A stretch of 64,000 nucleotides of DNA from Cyprinodon diabolis (GCA_030533445.1 CM060082.1:36457317-36521316), one strand, 5' to 3'. Shown: positions 45,998 through 58,739, counted from the first letter of the stretch. The notes: generated from the sequence alone by a model not told the origin. Numbers and translations: made by a program.

Positions 45998-46600
45998 AAG
46001 CAGCAATGTCAAGAACTGAAAGTTGTCAAGTATACAGGAACCTTCATCTCACAGAAATATCAATGTCCTCTCATCTACTTCAAAAATAAAGCCGGTGTAT
46101 GAACTTCCTGAATAAACCATGGCTGATTTACAATTGGGCTTTATTTTCTTTTTGGCATGGAGAGGGACAGCAGATCTAAATGCATCCTAAAGCATGGAAC
46201 AGCCTCAGGCGATTACTTGTTGAGCCTTTAGTGTCAGACCCAAAGGGGTAGCAGTGCTGACATCGGCACCTCATCATTGGCGCTAAAGCAACTCTGTATG
46301 ACTAGGTTAGGGTGCAGTAGTGAGAGAAAGACTCAAAATTGACATGCTAATAACCTCTGTATCACTGAGCACTTCTTTTTTGAAATAATTATGCTGGCAT
46401 TCTCTTGGCTCAGCAGAATAAACATGCGCCCCTGCTAGTCAGCACCCCGAGCAAATGTGAAATTTCAAAACTGTGGTGAGAATACTCAAGCAGGTTTCTA
46501 TGGATTTCCCTTAAGATATGAAGCTGCTTTAATTGCATGTTTTTTTTTAAAGAATTATAAAATCCCCCGAACTAAAGGACACTTAATCGTGTGCATGTCA
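45998..46600. other. No recognisable feature
   Basis: Mixed composition, no supported element. Confidence 0.4.
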
Positions 46601-46602
46601 GG

Positions 46603-47534
46603 TGGCCCAGAAGGGTCACCTTAATGCAAAAACTACAACACAACAACAGCCGCAACACAACACAGCAGCCACAAGGGGTGTTAATGTGTTGCCTTTGCAA
46701 TGACTGCTTTCATTTTCCATTGGAGGGAAGAGGCCATCTAATTCTCATTTATAACCCCCGCCTTCAATCAAGGTAGTTTTGAGATTCAGTGTGTTGTGTT
46801 GCCACTGTTAATGTGTTGTGTTACAGCTGTTTTTGTGTTGTGTTGTGGCTGCTGTTGTGTTGTACTGTGCCTGGTGTTGTGCTGCAGCTGTTAATTTGTT
46901 GTGTTGTGGCTGTTGTTTCATGTTGCAGCTGTTGTTATGTTTTGTTGCTGCCCTCAATATGCTGCGTTGCACCTCTTGTAGTGTTGTGTTGCGGCTGTTA
47001 ATATGTTGTGTTGCACATCTTGTAGTGTTGTGATGTGTTGTAATGTTGTGTTGTGGCTGTTGTTGTGTTGCATCTGTTAGTGTTTCGTGGCTGTTGTTGT
47101 GCTGTGTTTTGGCTGTTGTTATGTCTTGTTGCAGCTGTTGTTATGCTGTTTTGCTGCTATTAATCTGTTGTTTTGTGGCTGCTTTTGTGTTGTGTTGCAG
47201 CTGTTATGTTGTGTTGCGGTTGTTAATGTGTTGTGTTTTGGCTGTTGTGTCTTATTGCAGCTGTTAATTTGTTTTGTTGTGGCTGTTGTGTCTTATTGCA
47301 GCTGTTACTGTGTTGTGTTGTGGCTGTTGTTGTGTCTTAATGCAGCTGTTACTGTGTTGTGGCTGTTGTTGTGTCTTATTGCAGCTGTTAATGTGTTGTG
47401 TTGTGGCTGTTGTTGTCTTATTGCAGCTGTAAATGTGTTGTGGCTGTTGTTGTGTGTTATTGCAGGTGTTAATGTATTGTGCTGTTGCTGTTGTTGTTTT
47501 GTAGCTTTCGTATTGCGGTGACCCTTCCGGGCCA
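46603..47534. mobile_element. TIR element filled by a G/T-rich minisatellite (932 bp)
   Basis: Ends are inverted repeats: TGGCCCAGAAGGGTCACC at the left and GGTGACCCTTCCGGGCCA at the right (17 of 18 matching). The pairing continues imperfectly inward for about 55 bp in total (left AATGCAAAAACTACAACACA, right reverse complement AATACGAAAGCTACAAAACA). No target duplication is obvious, so the superfamily is open. Between the arms lie about 110 bp of unique sequence and then the minisatellite. Confidence 0.7.
46785..47510. repeat. Irregular minisatellite, strand-asymmetric (G/T-rich)
   Basis: Degenerate units of about 36-47 bp built from GTGTTGTGTTGTGGCTGTTG and TTGCAGCTGTTAATGTG. The plus strand is almost free of A and rich in G and T over 700 bp. 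The apparent Cys/Leu/Val-rich frames (46789-47521) and the Gln/His/Asn-rich minus frame are products of this repeat, not genes. Confidence 0.85.
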
Positions 47535-47539
47535 TCGCA

Positions 47540-47955
47540 TTAAGTACACTTTTTTTTTTTTTTATGTATTGTTGAGAACCTCTGGGAGCCATCAATATGA
47601 ATAAAAGAAGAACCAACCATTAATGCTCAGTAGAATTGTGTGGAAGTTGGATGGGTTAAAATATTTTGAATGGAGGCTAAAACAAGTAAAAGCACAAGTA
47701 GAATCATATCATCCAGTCAAACATAGATTTAAATTGCAGTGACTATAGTGTTGACATTTCATTATGTATATACATTTCGAGTATAATACAATGTACTCTA
47801 AAAAGTAAAAAGTTAAGTGAACCCTTATTTTATAAATCATGGGAATTTCTACGAAAAAGTCAACAGGTTTGTGGTTACATTTTTTACATTAGATTCGCTT
47901 GTTTAATTTTTCTCTGTTAAAGTGAGGCAATTTTCTTGCGAATACATACTACTGT
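47540..47955. other. No recognisable feature
   Basis: AT-rich with a T run at 47550-47563. Confidence 0.4.
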
Positions 47956-47957
47956 TC

Positions 47958-48020
47958 ATAGACTCCAGTCGGCCTCGGCAGATGGCTGCTCACACTGAGT
48001 CTGGTTTTGCTGGAAGTTTC
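47958..48020 (+). mobile_element. L2-type 3' UTR scrap
   Basis: ACTCCAGTCGGCCTCGGCAG then ATGGCTGCTCACACTGAGTC and TGGTTTTGCTGGAAGTTTC matches the L2-type UTR at 61980-62035. Isolated, about 60 bp. Confidence 0.7.
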
Positions 48021-48021
48021 A

Positions 48022-49565
48022 GTTAGTCCATGATGTTGTATAGGAAAGAAGTTGTTATTTCTGAGCAAGCTCTTCATTAATAACAAAACGATCAGTTAGT
48101 TGAATAATCCATCTTCAAGGAAGCAACCAGCTGAGAAGTTTCCTTCTCATCGCATTTTCAGTTTTTCTCTTTGCTTTTGTTGTTTTCAGAGTAGAACATG
48201 TGCATCTCCATCTGCTAGGTATAATGTATTTAATCTGTTGGTCATCTGAGCCAATTAAATTAAGTCAGCAGGCCTTATTTCAGCTGGTACTGCTAAAATG
48301 TGCTTGTAGATTATTGCCAGTAAATAAGAAGCCTTTCCGTTAAACGCATCTACTCCATAACATTTTTAAAATATATATATCCTATTAAAACAAGGGGAAA
48401 TATAGTGGCTTACTATAATAATGTCTTGTAGTTCGTATAAAATTTGAAGTAATCTTGATTTTAATGACCATTCAGTTTTAAAGAAGTCAGTCTGGGATCA
48501 AAGGCTTTGCTTTGGGATATGGTTCATCGCTGTGTAAAGTTCATGCAATTTAAAATTAATGGCCCAAAACATTCAGAACCACTGGTCCGGAGTTTTAAAT
48601 CAACCAGGCTGACCCACTGCAACGTGTAAACAGAACATTATTAAGATTTGTTGACATTTATGAGACCTTTGCTCACCAGATTTAATTCCTCAGAAATGTA
48701 ATGCAGTGTTGTAAATGAGTCAATGAGAAAACTAAAACACATGAGCTCAAATTACTTCAAAAGAGGAATCAGCTAAGAAAAAAATGTCCCTCTTTAATTA
48801 AAGGAATGATAGAGACTCAAAGTGCTGTTTGGACATACATTTTCCAACTCTTAAAAGGTTACTTTTAAAGAACTACACTTGAAAATATTGCCTTTACCAG
48901 TTTATTACACAGATGAAAAAAACAAAACAAATTCCCAGTAACCAAGTCTTCCAAATCGCAGCCCTTAACATCGACAACACCGTAATAAACCCCAACACCA
49001 ATGAAGAAACAGTCAGAAAAACAACCCTGCTAAAGTTGGAATAAATCAAGTTGAAAGAAAAGATAAAAATGGAAAACATTTTTTTCTGTTTTTATTTTGC
49101 ACTGTATTCAGCATGAGTTATTAAATGATATTTATTATTTATAGACATAATCAACATTTACGGTTTGTTTTATATCTTTCGTACTGCATTTTAACTATCC
49201 TTTAAAGGCAATGAGTACTATACTTCTAATCTAAATGTTTGGCCTATTTTACCACATTATGAAGAAGAAAGACATAATTAAATGTCTTTGATCTCTCTAA
49301 TTAACACTGAACCATAAACTCAGTGAGTTAGGAAAGTAAACTCAACAAAAACAATAAAGCCCCTTTATTTCTCTAACTCTAACTTTGGCCTGAGTTTGAT
49401 CTGCTGTGTCATAGTCAGTCTGACCAAAAAAAAAAAAAAGAAAACATTACATAACGGTGAAAAATATAAACTTTGCAAATTTAGATGAATGTGTTACATG
49501 GGGGTTTGCTTCAAGAAAGGTAACCTTCTTGACTCTGTTGCTGAAAGCAAGTTAGGTTATCCAAG
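48022..49565. other. No recognisable feature
   Basis: AT-rich with poly-A at 49424-49439. No supported element. Confidence 0.4.
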
Positions 49566-49568
49566 CAC

Positions 49569-50068
49569 TGTTATGATGAGGAACACTCAGTCAAGTTCAT
49601 AAATTGACCTTTTAAAATGATAGCAGTGATTCCACAAAAGTGCTGGAGTGTTTTGCTTCTTCACAAAGTGGCTGAGGCTTATACTGTTAGTACAAAACTT
49701 TCATGGCCAAAACACAAGAGTGTGACAATATTTACAGACAAACGGTGGGAAAATAATTTATTGGTACATTGGTGTCAGAATATTTATCCTTTTCCTCTCG
49801 TGCGAAAAACAGCTCTAGTGTATGTCATCAGTGTTGCTGAAAGGAGAAGCTGGTTTCTCCAAGAATTTCATAAGCAGGAAGAAAATAAAGGCATAACACA
49901 ATCAGGAAGAAAAGTTAAAACCATTAGATTTCTAATATGGCTTTAAAATGTAAAAAAAAAAAGGCCTCTTCTTCGCTGTAATCCTTTTTGTTTATAAATA
50001 AATTCTGTTGAAAAACCATCCTGTTCCGTCTGTCTGAATTTGGAGTCCTAGTTTCTGAGGTCATTACA
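49569..50068 (+). mobile_element. LTR-like segment, plus orientation (start uncertain)
   Basis: The right end is LTR-like: an ATAAATTCTG signal near 49998, CCGTCTGTCTGAATTTGGAG and the terminus GAGGTCATTACA at 50068, close to the end of the LTR at 37302-37941. A possible left end TGTTATGATGAGG at 49569 mirrors it, but the flanks (AGCAC and TGTTC) do not match, so the start is a guess. A 109-codon ATG frame (49617-49946) inside has no recognisable domain. Confidence 0.45.
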
Positions 50069-50069
50069 T

Positions 50070-51400
50070 GTTCAGGGAGCCCTAAATAAAACTTCTGGGT
50101 GAATCATTGTTGCATCCATTAGTTGAAGCTACTAGAAGCCCCCTGTTGCATCAAATTCTCTGTGTTTATCAAGGTTAAAACATTTCTTTCACCATTCAAA
50201 ATTTTTTCACAATGCAAAGAAAATTCTAAACATTAATAAGTAAGGTTTTTTTTTCCATGTTAACAAAAGAGAAAAAAACAGCCTTGCAATAAATTGATTT
50301 GATGGAAGATAAGACACTGTAAGGGTAAAAGAAAGGAAGGAGTTTCATGGAGATGACAGGAATTTTCTGCTCAGGCAGCTGAAGTTTTCAAAACATCTAA
50401 ATGTAGATACCAGCACACAGTGGTTTCATTTGGCAGAGTGTGAACCCTTTCAAATCTGTATACATTTTTTTTGTTTGTTTGTTATATATAGTCATTACTT
50501 TGTTTTTGTTTTTTTCATTTGTAATTTCTTCCTGAAATTGTCTCTTACAATACTTGTTTTTATTTCTCTCAGACTGCCCACTCAATTGTATCTGTAATTT
50601 GTGTTTTTTGCTCACATACATTGCCCTTGTCCTAGTTGTTACCCTTTTTTGTCCAGTAGTAGAATCCTGACGTTATTCATTAAATTGGTCTTGTTTTTCT
50701 GTGTCTTATCTGATGTTTGCCTCTTACCTTCACTCTTTATAACCTGCTTCGACAGAGGGCTTTGCAGTCTCTCTTAGCAACCTGCTGCCTTTACTGCTTT
50801 TCTGTCTGTAGTTGGAAACCTTTGGGGCCGTTATAGAAGACTTTCACTTTCTCCTGTCTGTCTGTGTGTTTCCACTTCCCGGCGTCTCTGCCCCTGACCT
50901 TTACCAGACACTGCTGGTTATTACCCAGAAGGTTCTTTCCATTTCCTTATTTTGACTTAAGGCTCATTTCTTGCAGTTTAACACCTAGGGGTTCTCCTAG
51001 GTGGTGCTAAGTTAGCAAAGCAGTCACAGGAGCAAAACATCTCATTGCTTGCTTACAAGTGGTATGAGCCCTCCTAGATCAAGGTCTTAAATCTAATATT
51101 TTCCCCGAAACCCAGCTGTGGACATAGATGCATTTATTTATATACAGGGGTCACATCAAGCAGGGAAAAGTATACCATTAGATTTTATAATTTTCCAGGT
51201 CTGGATAATTGTAAGAAAACAATCCATCCATCCATGAACCGTTGTATTTAAGCTTAAAAATAATCTAAAAGTAACTCAGCTCCCTAGAAATTTCAGCTTG
51301 GATCTCAACAATATTAAGGTGAAAAATGTATAGCAACTCTAAATAAATGTATGTAATTGATACAAAAATGGTTTTAGACACGTATATCATGTATGTGTGG
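50070..51400. other. No recognisable feature
   Basis: AT-rich, then a pyrimidine-rich part at 50640-50960 that recalls LTR U3 text but has no ends that I could define. Confidence 0.35.
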
Positions 51401-51401
51401 T

Positions 51402-51438
51402 TGTGTGTGTGTGTGTGTGTGTGTGTGGGGGGGGGGGG
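51402..51438. repeat. (GT)n microsatellite with a G run
   Basis: About 13 GT units followed by 12 consecutive G. Confidence 0.95.
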
Positions 51439-51439
51439 C

Positions 51440-52095
51440 TGTTTTAGCTTATTGCAACCTTTTAAGACTTTGTAAGCTCCCAGGACAGTGAAAGATTACT
51501 AACATCTGCTGTCCTCCATAAAAATGAAGATTATCCTGCTGTTTGAAAAAGCAGTCATCATGCTGCAGCTGCTGCTGAGTAGACCTTTCTGTACACAACA
51601 GGGATCTCTTGAGCAAACAGTTTAGAAACAATGATGACTGTTTACTGATCTAATTGAACCATCACTTTCAGTTAAAGCTGGGCTGTTCAATATTTGTACC
51701 AAACCCACAGGAACAGTAATTAGACCAGGTAATGATCATCTTAGAAACCCTATTGATTCGTATAGTTCTCCACAAAATTGTCTTATTTTGTCCATTATAA
51801 ACAAATCAATATTTTCTATAACATTTTTCCCCTAAAATTAACAAAACAGTAATTCCACTGTTAGCTCTTTATTCTTTTTTCCAATTGTGTGTTAGGTAGG
51901 ATTTGCTGTTTGGTGTGATGTTAAAGTTAAAAATTGCAAAAAACGTGTTTATTTGGTATGGTCATGGTAAGACATTAGTTGTTGTGTGTGTTTTGTTTCA
52001 ATATTATGTTTATAAGTTTTCAAAGTAAGGGCTACATTTACAAATTCCCAATAAAGTTGTAATATCCCTTTGTTAACATAAATTTAACAACTTAA
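51440..52095. other. No recognisable feature
   Basis: AT-rich, nothing supported. Confidence 0.4.
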
Positions 52096-52280
52096 GTCCT
52101 ACAGCAAAACTAGGAATAATCACTGATGAAATATTCCCAATGTTTGCAGATGACATTGTGATCTTTAATAAGAAAATGCAGTGGTGAAATATAAACTTAA
52201 GAGGTGAAGGTATTCCACTTGACTAAAAAGACATGATTATTTTGAATGAAAAAGAGACGGAAGCAGAGAAACAGCAGGTG
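52096..52280 (+). pseudogene. LINE RT scrap
   Basis: MFADDIVIFNKK at about 52139-52174, then RGEGIPLD-KD and MIILNEKETEAEKQQV after it, matching the FADDIVI and following RRGMKVSRSKT...NEKE text of the LINE at 36340. About 180 bp remain. Confidence 0.6.
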
Positions 52281-53088
52281 TAGGGATAGCCAAACACAAA
52301 ATGAGAACCAGACTTGCCATAAAAATAAAAAGTGAGGTTTAGGAATCTCAAAGAAAAACTCCAAAACAACAATAGCAGACCATTCAGCAAAATATCACAG
52401 AGTAAGATTACAGCAAAGCAAAACTTAAAAACTATATCAGTCAATTATGGACCAAACATCGCAATACCCAATGTTGTGATGAATGATGGTGAAATGCAGC
52501 CAAGAAAAAAAACTTTTTTTCAGTCAAGACTTACCAGCACATGATCAATCCCCCTGCTGTGGTACAGCACCTAATGATACTGGGTCCTGCACAGACAGCG
52601 GTACACCTGGAAGCGTTCATCCAGCCACAGCTCCAGAAACAGGTGGTACTGGCTGGGCTGGGAGGGTGAAGGAATGCTAGTAACCAAGGCATTTTTCAAA
52701 TCACATACAGCGCCATAACTAGATATGTAAAATCAAGACACTGTGAAGTCAGCTGGATGGAATTTCACTTATCCACATTGTCCACACCTGTCTCCATTGT
52801 CAAAGGAGAGAGGCAAAATGCTAAGGAACCAACAAAAGGCCACGTGGAAGGTTTGCTGCGTTCAATATGAATGCACCATTCATAACTTAAAGGGCCCATT
52901 ATATGCAACATTCACAATATAAACATGTTGAAACAGTTATGTCTCCTGAAGACTGTGAATAAGATTCAAAGCTGAAAAAATCCCTTTCCCCTCTCTTACT
53001 GCCTTATTCCACCTCTTAGCTGGTATATGCTCAAAAATGTTCAGTTTGAAAAGCTTTTCCCTTGAGATTTCATAAGGGGAAATAAGCT
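52281..53088. other. No recognisable feature
   Basis: Mixed composition. A short Pro/Thr/Gly-rich frame at 52483-52680 has no domain. Confidence 0.35.
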
Positions 53089-53096
53089 GTCCAGAG

Positions 53097-54681
53097 CAAT
53101 GGCGGCTGGTGGAGTTTTCCCCAGGGGGGACTATAACTCCAAAATAGACCTATGCCAAAAAAAAAAACAATCACATGTTTACTAAATTATCACACCAGTT
53201 GTCAAGAAGCTGGACAGAAGGACCCAGTTTTCAAGTCGAGACAGACAGTTGGATAATTCAAAGCATTTATTAAGAATCTCTCAGGAGGATCTGTGGATCT
53301 GCAGCAGTTGGGACTGTGGCTGGGCACTGCCATCACTGGAAACTCTGGTTGAAGAAAAACACAGGTAAGTGATAATCTGATGGAGGATGATAATCCATGT
53401 GAGCCACTTACCTGGTTTCACAGTTCTGTCCATCTCCATAGAGCGAGGTAGGATCTAGCCGGTGGACTGCCAACTAGATGCGGCAGGCGCGCCCAGAGTA
53501 TCCCTGGATACTGCAGCCCTTGAGAACAAGCAGGAGTCCGAGCCAGGTCAGGGAAACAGACCAGAACAAGAAGGCTCAGACATCCAGGTGTCCAGGATAC
53601 TGATCGGAATAGGAATAGGCTGGTATAGGGTTCCAGGAATCCACAGAGAGTTCAGGCAGAACGTTCAGATGGGAACAGGCAAGCTCAGTGGTTGAGAGGC
53701 AGAACAGGTCAGGAACACTACGGAATGTTAAAAAAAATAGCTCTCTCCACTGAGCCAACACAGGAACAGGGCACCCTCAGTGGATAAGAGGCAGATCAGG
53801 AAATCAGCAACACTACAAACCTTCTCCTCCCACTGGGCCCCAAGAGGGGAACATGAGGTATAGCATCAGCGATTATCTAAACCTCCATGATCTGGCCCCT
53901 ATGGTTGGGACTGAACCGTATATATGGAAGCATGAGCAGGTGGATTAGATAAGCAGTAATTGGAAACCATGCAGAGTTAGGCGGGTAAATGAAATGGGCA
54001 ATTAGGCCAGCTCTCAGAGTCATAATCAAGAACCATTATATTTAAATGAATGCCAACAACAACAAAAAAAAATTATAGAATTTGTCATACATATCCTAAT
54101 CCATGCTGGGTCAGATCCTGACTTTTGAAAAAGGAGGTAGGTAAAGCAGAATAAAGCATTAACCTTGCTTCATGGAGTTATCCAATCCTTGTTGCTAAAT
54201 AATTATATAAACCATTCAATCATCCACACTTTATAACTGATAACTGTGGCAGGAGGTGGTTTGCAAATCAAGTTGTTTTTAGCCCTGCGCTCCAAGATGG
54301 TCCTATTTTTTGCATTCAAGAGGAGCTACTGTGTATGGACAATTATTATTATTATTAAAAACGAAAGAACTTTACTCATCATGGATGATTAACTATTTAT
54401 CTTCAATATCTAAAAAGTATATTAATGTATGACTTATACTTATACAGCTTTTCAACATCAGCAACTTAGCAGTGAAATTAACATTTCCATTTATAAAGTG
54501 CAGCAGTGATCAAAATGTAAACAGTGTTGGAGAAAATAAAACCCAGTTTAAAGACATGGTGCAAAAGGCATATTTTGAAATATTTTACTTTTATTAATAC
54601 ATTTTTATTTTTATGTCTTAATCAAGGTCACTGAGTGAGTGGGGTGGCTCCCTAGCACCTTATATTGGCCAGCCACCACTG
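53097..54681. mobile_element. hAT-like non-autonomous element with LTR-like insert
   Basis: Left end CAATGGCGGCTGG, right end reverse complement CAGTGGTGGCTGG (11 of 13). Flanks GTCCAGAG (53089-53096) and TTCTAGAG (54682-54689) agree at 6 of 8 positions, consistent with an old 8-bp hAT target duplication. CAGTGGCGGCTGG is a terminal motif that I recall from a common fish element. The 1.58-kb interior carries an LTR-like segment and otherwise AT-rich sequence. Confidence 0.6.
53200..54020 (-). mobile_element. LTR-like insert, minus orientation
   Basis: On the minus strand: AATAAATGCTTTGAATTATC (signal at plus 53266-53271 region), then CTGTCTGTCTCGACTTGAAA, CTGGGTCCTTCTGTCCAGC and end CTTGACA at 53200. 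This parallels the end of the LTR at 37302-37941. The U3 side (GCCTAATTGCCCATTTCATT near 53990) parallels the partial LTR at 30146-30507. Ends decayed, no duplication confirmed. Short frames inside have no domain. Confidence 0.55.
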
Positions 54682-54689
54682 TTCTAGAG

Positions 54690-55125
54690 CGGTCTATAGT
54701 AGTCCATCGGTGAAGTTCTGACATGTTGTTACACCTACAGGTTGTGGACATGTGGCCTTTGGGAGGTCAGGGGCGTGGAAAGCCAAAAAAGGTAATTTAG
54801 AAGAGGGTAGAAGAGAATCAGAATAAGCAGATTTTGGGTAAAGTCTGTCTGCCTAATCTGAGAGGACTTAGCTGCACAAGTAGGAGCCTCATTGTTAAAT
54901 ATTTAGTATTTTTAAATGTTGCAAAATATAGGACCTTTAAACTTAAACATTCACAGAGACTCTTTCAATGGACTCTCAGACCTTTTTTTCCCCTTTTACT
55001 TTTTATTTACCTTGTGTTTATTTTCATTAACTTGTAGTGTTTACATACATTATTAAACATAACACTGTAGAAACAGAGAGAATGTCCTTTGGTTGGTGAT
55101 TAACAAATGATAATCACATTTAGTG
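54690..55125. other. No recognisable feature
   Basis: AT-rich. The frame 54834-55037 has a hydrophobic end but no domain. Confidence 0.35.
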
Positions 55126-55127
55126 GT

Positions 55128-55390
55128 GGAGAAGGCAAGGCAAGGCAAGGCAAATTTCTTTGTATAGCACAATTCGGTACAAAGACAATGCAAAGTGCTT
55201 TAAATTATTAAAATAAAGGAAAATAAAACAGAATCAAAGCAAGTAGGGAAAAAAATGCAGAAACAAAAAGAACATTAAAAGCAGTTGGACTAAAGAAAAT
55301 AAGAAGGTTGAACTACTGTAATGATGTTTCAGTTGAACTGTTTAACTAGAACAGTTGAAGGCAATCCTAAACAAAAGACAAAGAGAAGAC
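55128..55390 (-). mobile_element. LINE 3' end with (GGCAA)n
   Basis: Starts with AGGCAAGGCAAGGCAAGGCA, then AATTTCTTTGTATAGCACAA and ACAAAGACAATGCAAAGTGC, a familiar L2-like LINE 3' terminus in reverse orientation. The part to about 55390 (CAGTTGAAGGCAATCCTAAA) may be its UTR. Confidence 0.65.
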
Positions 55391-55394
55391 AAGG

Positions 55395-56650
55395 TGGATT
55401 GTAACAGTTGGTCCAGGAGTCCAACCTTATATAAAAGACTAAAGAACGATGCTGAGATTTCAATTATGATGATTTAACTAACAACCCTTATTTGTTTTTT
55501 CTTGTGATTCCAATTCCTATTAATTAACTATGACTTCCAATTCTAGTCATTCATATGCTCATAATCTGCTGGTAAACGGGCACAACAAGTGCTTTCTGGG
55601 TTTCTTTGATAGACTCAGTGTAGCCTCACAGACAGGTTTAAGACCCTGCAAGGTTCCCAAAACAAGCCAGATATACTCACTTTTGTAAAAATCATTAGCT
55701 TGGAAACACTTATTGAAACTGCAATGATCTCATAAACATATGAAAAAAGTGGAATTTTTATTGTTTATTCAAAATAAATAAATCACATTGCCTATCTAAT
55801 ATTTCTTTTAGAGGTAGCTTTGTGGATGAATCTCTTCACTGCACTACACAAACACTTCAGCTCTTTTCGATCACAGCATCCTTGTTGACCATTTAAAAAT
55901 GAGTAATGTTTTTTAGGACTACAGAAATTTCCAACCTATCCAAAATAAGAGGCCACAGGAGAGTCAGAGGGGCAGAATTTGCACCATTCAAAGAGGTGCT
56001 CATTATATTATTAATATCAACCCACAGTTCCATCAATTCAGACACAAATGCTTTTAATGTACTTTAAATTTAACAACAGTTTAAAAAAGCATTTATACTA
56101 GAGGTGCAACACGATTTCATATTATCACAATACAACAATATTGTTTGTTAATATTAAGTAAGTCTTTGGATAAAGCTATCCAGAATTTCATGAAGAAGTT
56201 AGTCTGTTTTGCCAAAGAAATGAAAGTATATTACCCATGTTATGATTCTTATATTCAAGCTGACGGGGAAGAAGTTCTTGAGTTAGCCTGTTGTCTTGAC
56301 AGAAATTGCTAATCACTTTCAACCAGACTGACAAAAAGAAACACTACATTAACATGAAAAAATCATGAACCACATTAAAATTCATCCTCTGGCTGCATTT
56401 CCTTTACTCAGTAGAGAATGCTGATTTTTTTTTTTTGAAAATGAGCTTTTCAACCAAAAGTTTTACTGCTTTCTCACGGTTCCTGATGCTTATTTTATAT
56501 TTTGATTTATTAGTTTGATTAGTTAGAACCAAACGTAGGTAGTTACTAAGTGTTGTTTATCCCAAACAGCTCAGAAAGTTCTGCTGAATGGATTTAATGA
56601 GAGCAGGCTTAGTGGTTAGAGAAAATACAGTAAGCTTTATGTACTTGGTT
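55395..56650. other. No recognisable feature
   Basis: AT-rich, T run at 56425. Nothing supported. Confidence 0.4.
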
Positions 56651-56652
56651 AT

Positions 56653-57158
56653 TTAAAGCTACAGTGTGTAATTTTCAGCGACATCTAACGTTCAGACTGC
56701 AGACCGCAGCAACATGAACATCTCCCCCCCACCGCTTCTCCCCCCCAACAGTACGGCGAGCGTTACGGGACAAAATGTCTTCCACGACGTCTGCATCACC
56801 TACCTTCTCAAGTGATGAGGTTTGCTTACATAGATAATTTTACAGATAGTATTTCATTAGTCTGTGTGTTCAGTACCGTCTCAGTTCATCTCTCTCAACT
56901 TGCCGTAGTTACTTTCAAGCGTAATGGGCGATCTCGCAATCGCTAGTCTGTTGGCTCTGCGCTGCCGTAGCGCTAAGATGTCTGCCTCCATGGCTGCGAG
57001 ACCCGCTCCTATGTAATTATAAATAACGAATTCTAAGGCAACGCAAATATTAAGGTTAAGAGGCTGAGCTCGTAGATGATGATAAATTACATAGTTATGT
57101 ATAATATATTACATTTCTGACTGTATATCCCTGTAATTATTACACACTGTAGCTTTAA
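56653..57158. mobile_element. TTAA-flanked MITE family, short copy (506 bp)
   Basis: Same inverted ends and interior as 29224-29739, differing by scattered substitutions and loss of about 10 bp near 56867 (TGTGTGTTCAG in place of TGTGTAGGGTATAGATTTCAG). Confidence 0.88.
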
Positions 57159-57159
57159 A

Positions 57160-58735
57160 GACTATTTTACCTTTTTTTTCCTTTTATGTCTGAATTGTAT
57201 TTCATCACTTTCAAAACATTAGTCTGAAGTTTTTCTGCACAAGACAGTGTTAAAAGGTTCATTAAGGTTGTATTTTTATTAAACCTATCCTTCTATTTGT
57301 TATTTAACAAGCCTTAAGGACCACTTTAGAACAGACAAACATAAAACTCAGATATACCAAGTACTGTTTGTTCATGAATGTTTTTGCAAAGCTCAACTTA
57401 GGAATTGTGTGACCATTTATTTTTCTGATTTCTCAGAAGTATGCAGCAACCACATAAAACATTGCAAACCTATTCTGCTTAAATCTACTGCACCTTTGTT
57501 AAATGAGAAGCTTGATGGGAATTTGGTAAAATAAAACAAAGCTGATTATGTGAAAGCTGCTTGATTAAATGATTTTCAACACCATAAACAGAAAAGTAAT
57601 TTCAAAGCAGCTCTGTTTAGTTTTGTTTTTTCATGTTCTTGTTTAGATTTGTTGCCTTATTTATTGCTGAAAACAAAGTGGCATAACAATGCTTTAGTTA
57701 AATTCTCCTATATGCTACCCTCCAGGGGTTTACACTCTTTAAGCAAGAGAAATGAAAATTAATTGTGAGCGGTTTACTTTAATCTCAGTATTTGAAACAA
57801 TTTTCAAGATATGCCTTAAAGGTTTCTCGGCAATATTTTGACACAGCCTTTTAATGATATTCTCAAACACATCAACTGTTCATGAAATTTAGTTTTAAGG
57901 AAATAAAGTGTTTTTTAAAGAAGACAGGAGTCATCCTTTATCTTATCAAGACATGCTGAGAAGAAAGGGGATCATAGCATCAACACATCATCAATTGGCT
58001 GGAGTTTCCTAGGGAACCTGTAAAAAACCCTTCTGTTAAAAAAAGTGTTTAGTGTTAAATAATAAAAACTTTTGCAAACATTTCAATTCAAAAGACTGAC
58101 CATATGTCTGACAGATTGATAAACAACATGCAAGTTAGGGCAAGTCCACAAACAATATAGCCTTAGTGGTATTTAGAAAATAGAAATACTTCCATTAATC
58201 CTAACTAACATCCAAGCCAAAGTCTATTCCTAAAACATTGTTACACATTAGGGAAACAGGTTTTCTGGATTATTTTAATAGGGTGTCAGTATATTTCTTG
58301 TTCCAGTTATGTTTTGTTGACCACACTCTGGCACTTTCCTTGTTGTTTGATTATAAACAATCAAGTCGCTTAACAGGATAACGTGTAATTCTTTTAAGAA
58401 ATCCATTAGTATCCTATTTGGACTGAAAGGTTGTTTTAGTCTTTAAAGCTTCATTAGAGCCTCTATCTTTTGTGCAATACCCCCATGTGTTTTGATTTTT
58501 AGCAAATAACTTTAAAAGATCATTTTTGGCTGACCAGCCAGTGAAAACAATGTAAGGTGAATCTAAAGTGTGCACCTTAATAATTTATATTAAATACATT
58601 TTTATTTATATCTGTATGTGGCTTATATAGTAGGCATTTAAAACCACAAATCTTATTTTTAAATAAGTGTCTGTTATGAGCAATAGTAGATATGTTATTC
58701 ACTATCCTCAATTTGGCCGTGGAGCTAAGTGGGGC
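57160..58735. other. No recognisable feature
   Basis: AT-rich, no frame or repeat supported. Confidence 0.4.
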
Positions 58736-58739
58736 ACAG

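Noticed and set aside
46789..47616. Several Cys/Leu/Val-rich plus-strand frames and one Gln/His/Asn-rich minus-strand frame
   Set aside because: All are translations of the G/T-rich minisatellite in different frames; composition follows the repeat, with no start context or domain.
49569..50068. Treating this as a complete 500-bp solo LTR
   Set aside because: The ends look right, but the flanks AGCAC and TGTTC differ, so the left end is not supported.
50630..50960. Possible further LTR from pyrimidine-rich text
   Set aside because: No TG...CA ends, polyadenylation signal in position or target duplication could be found.
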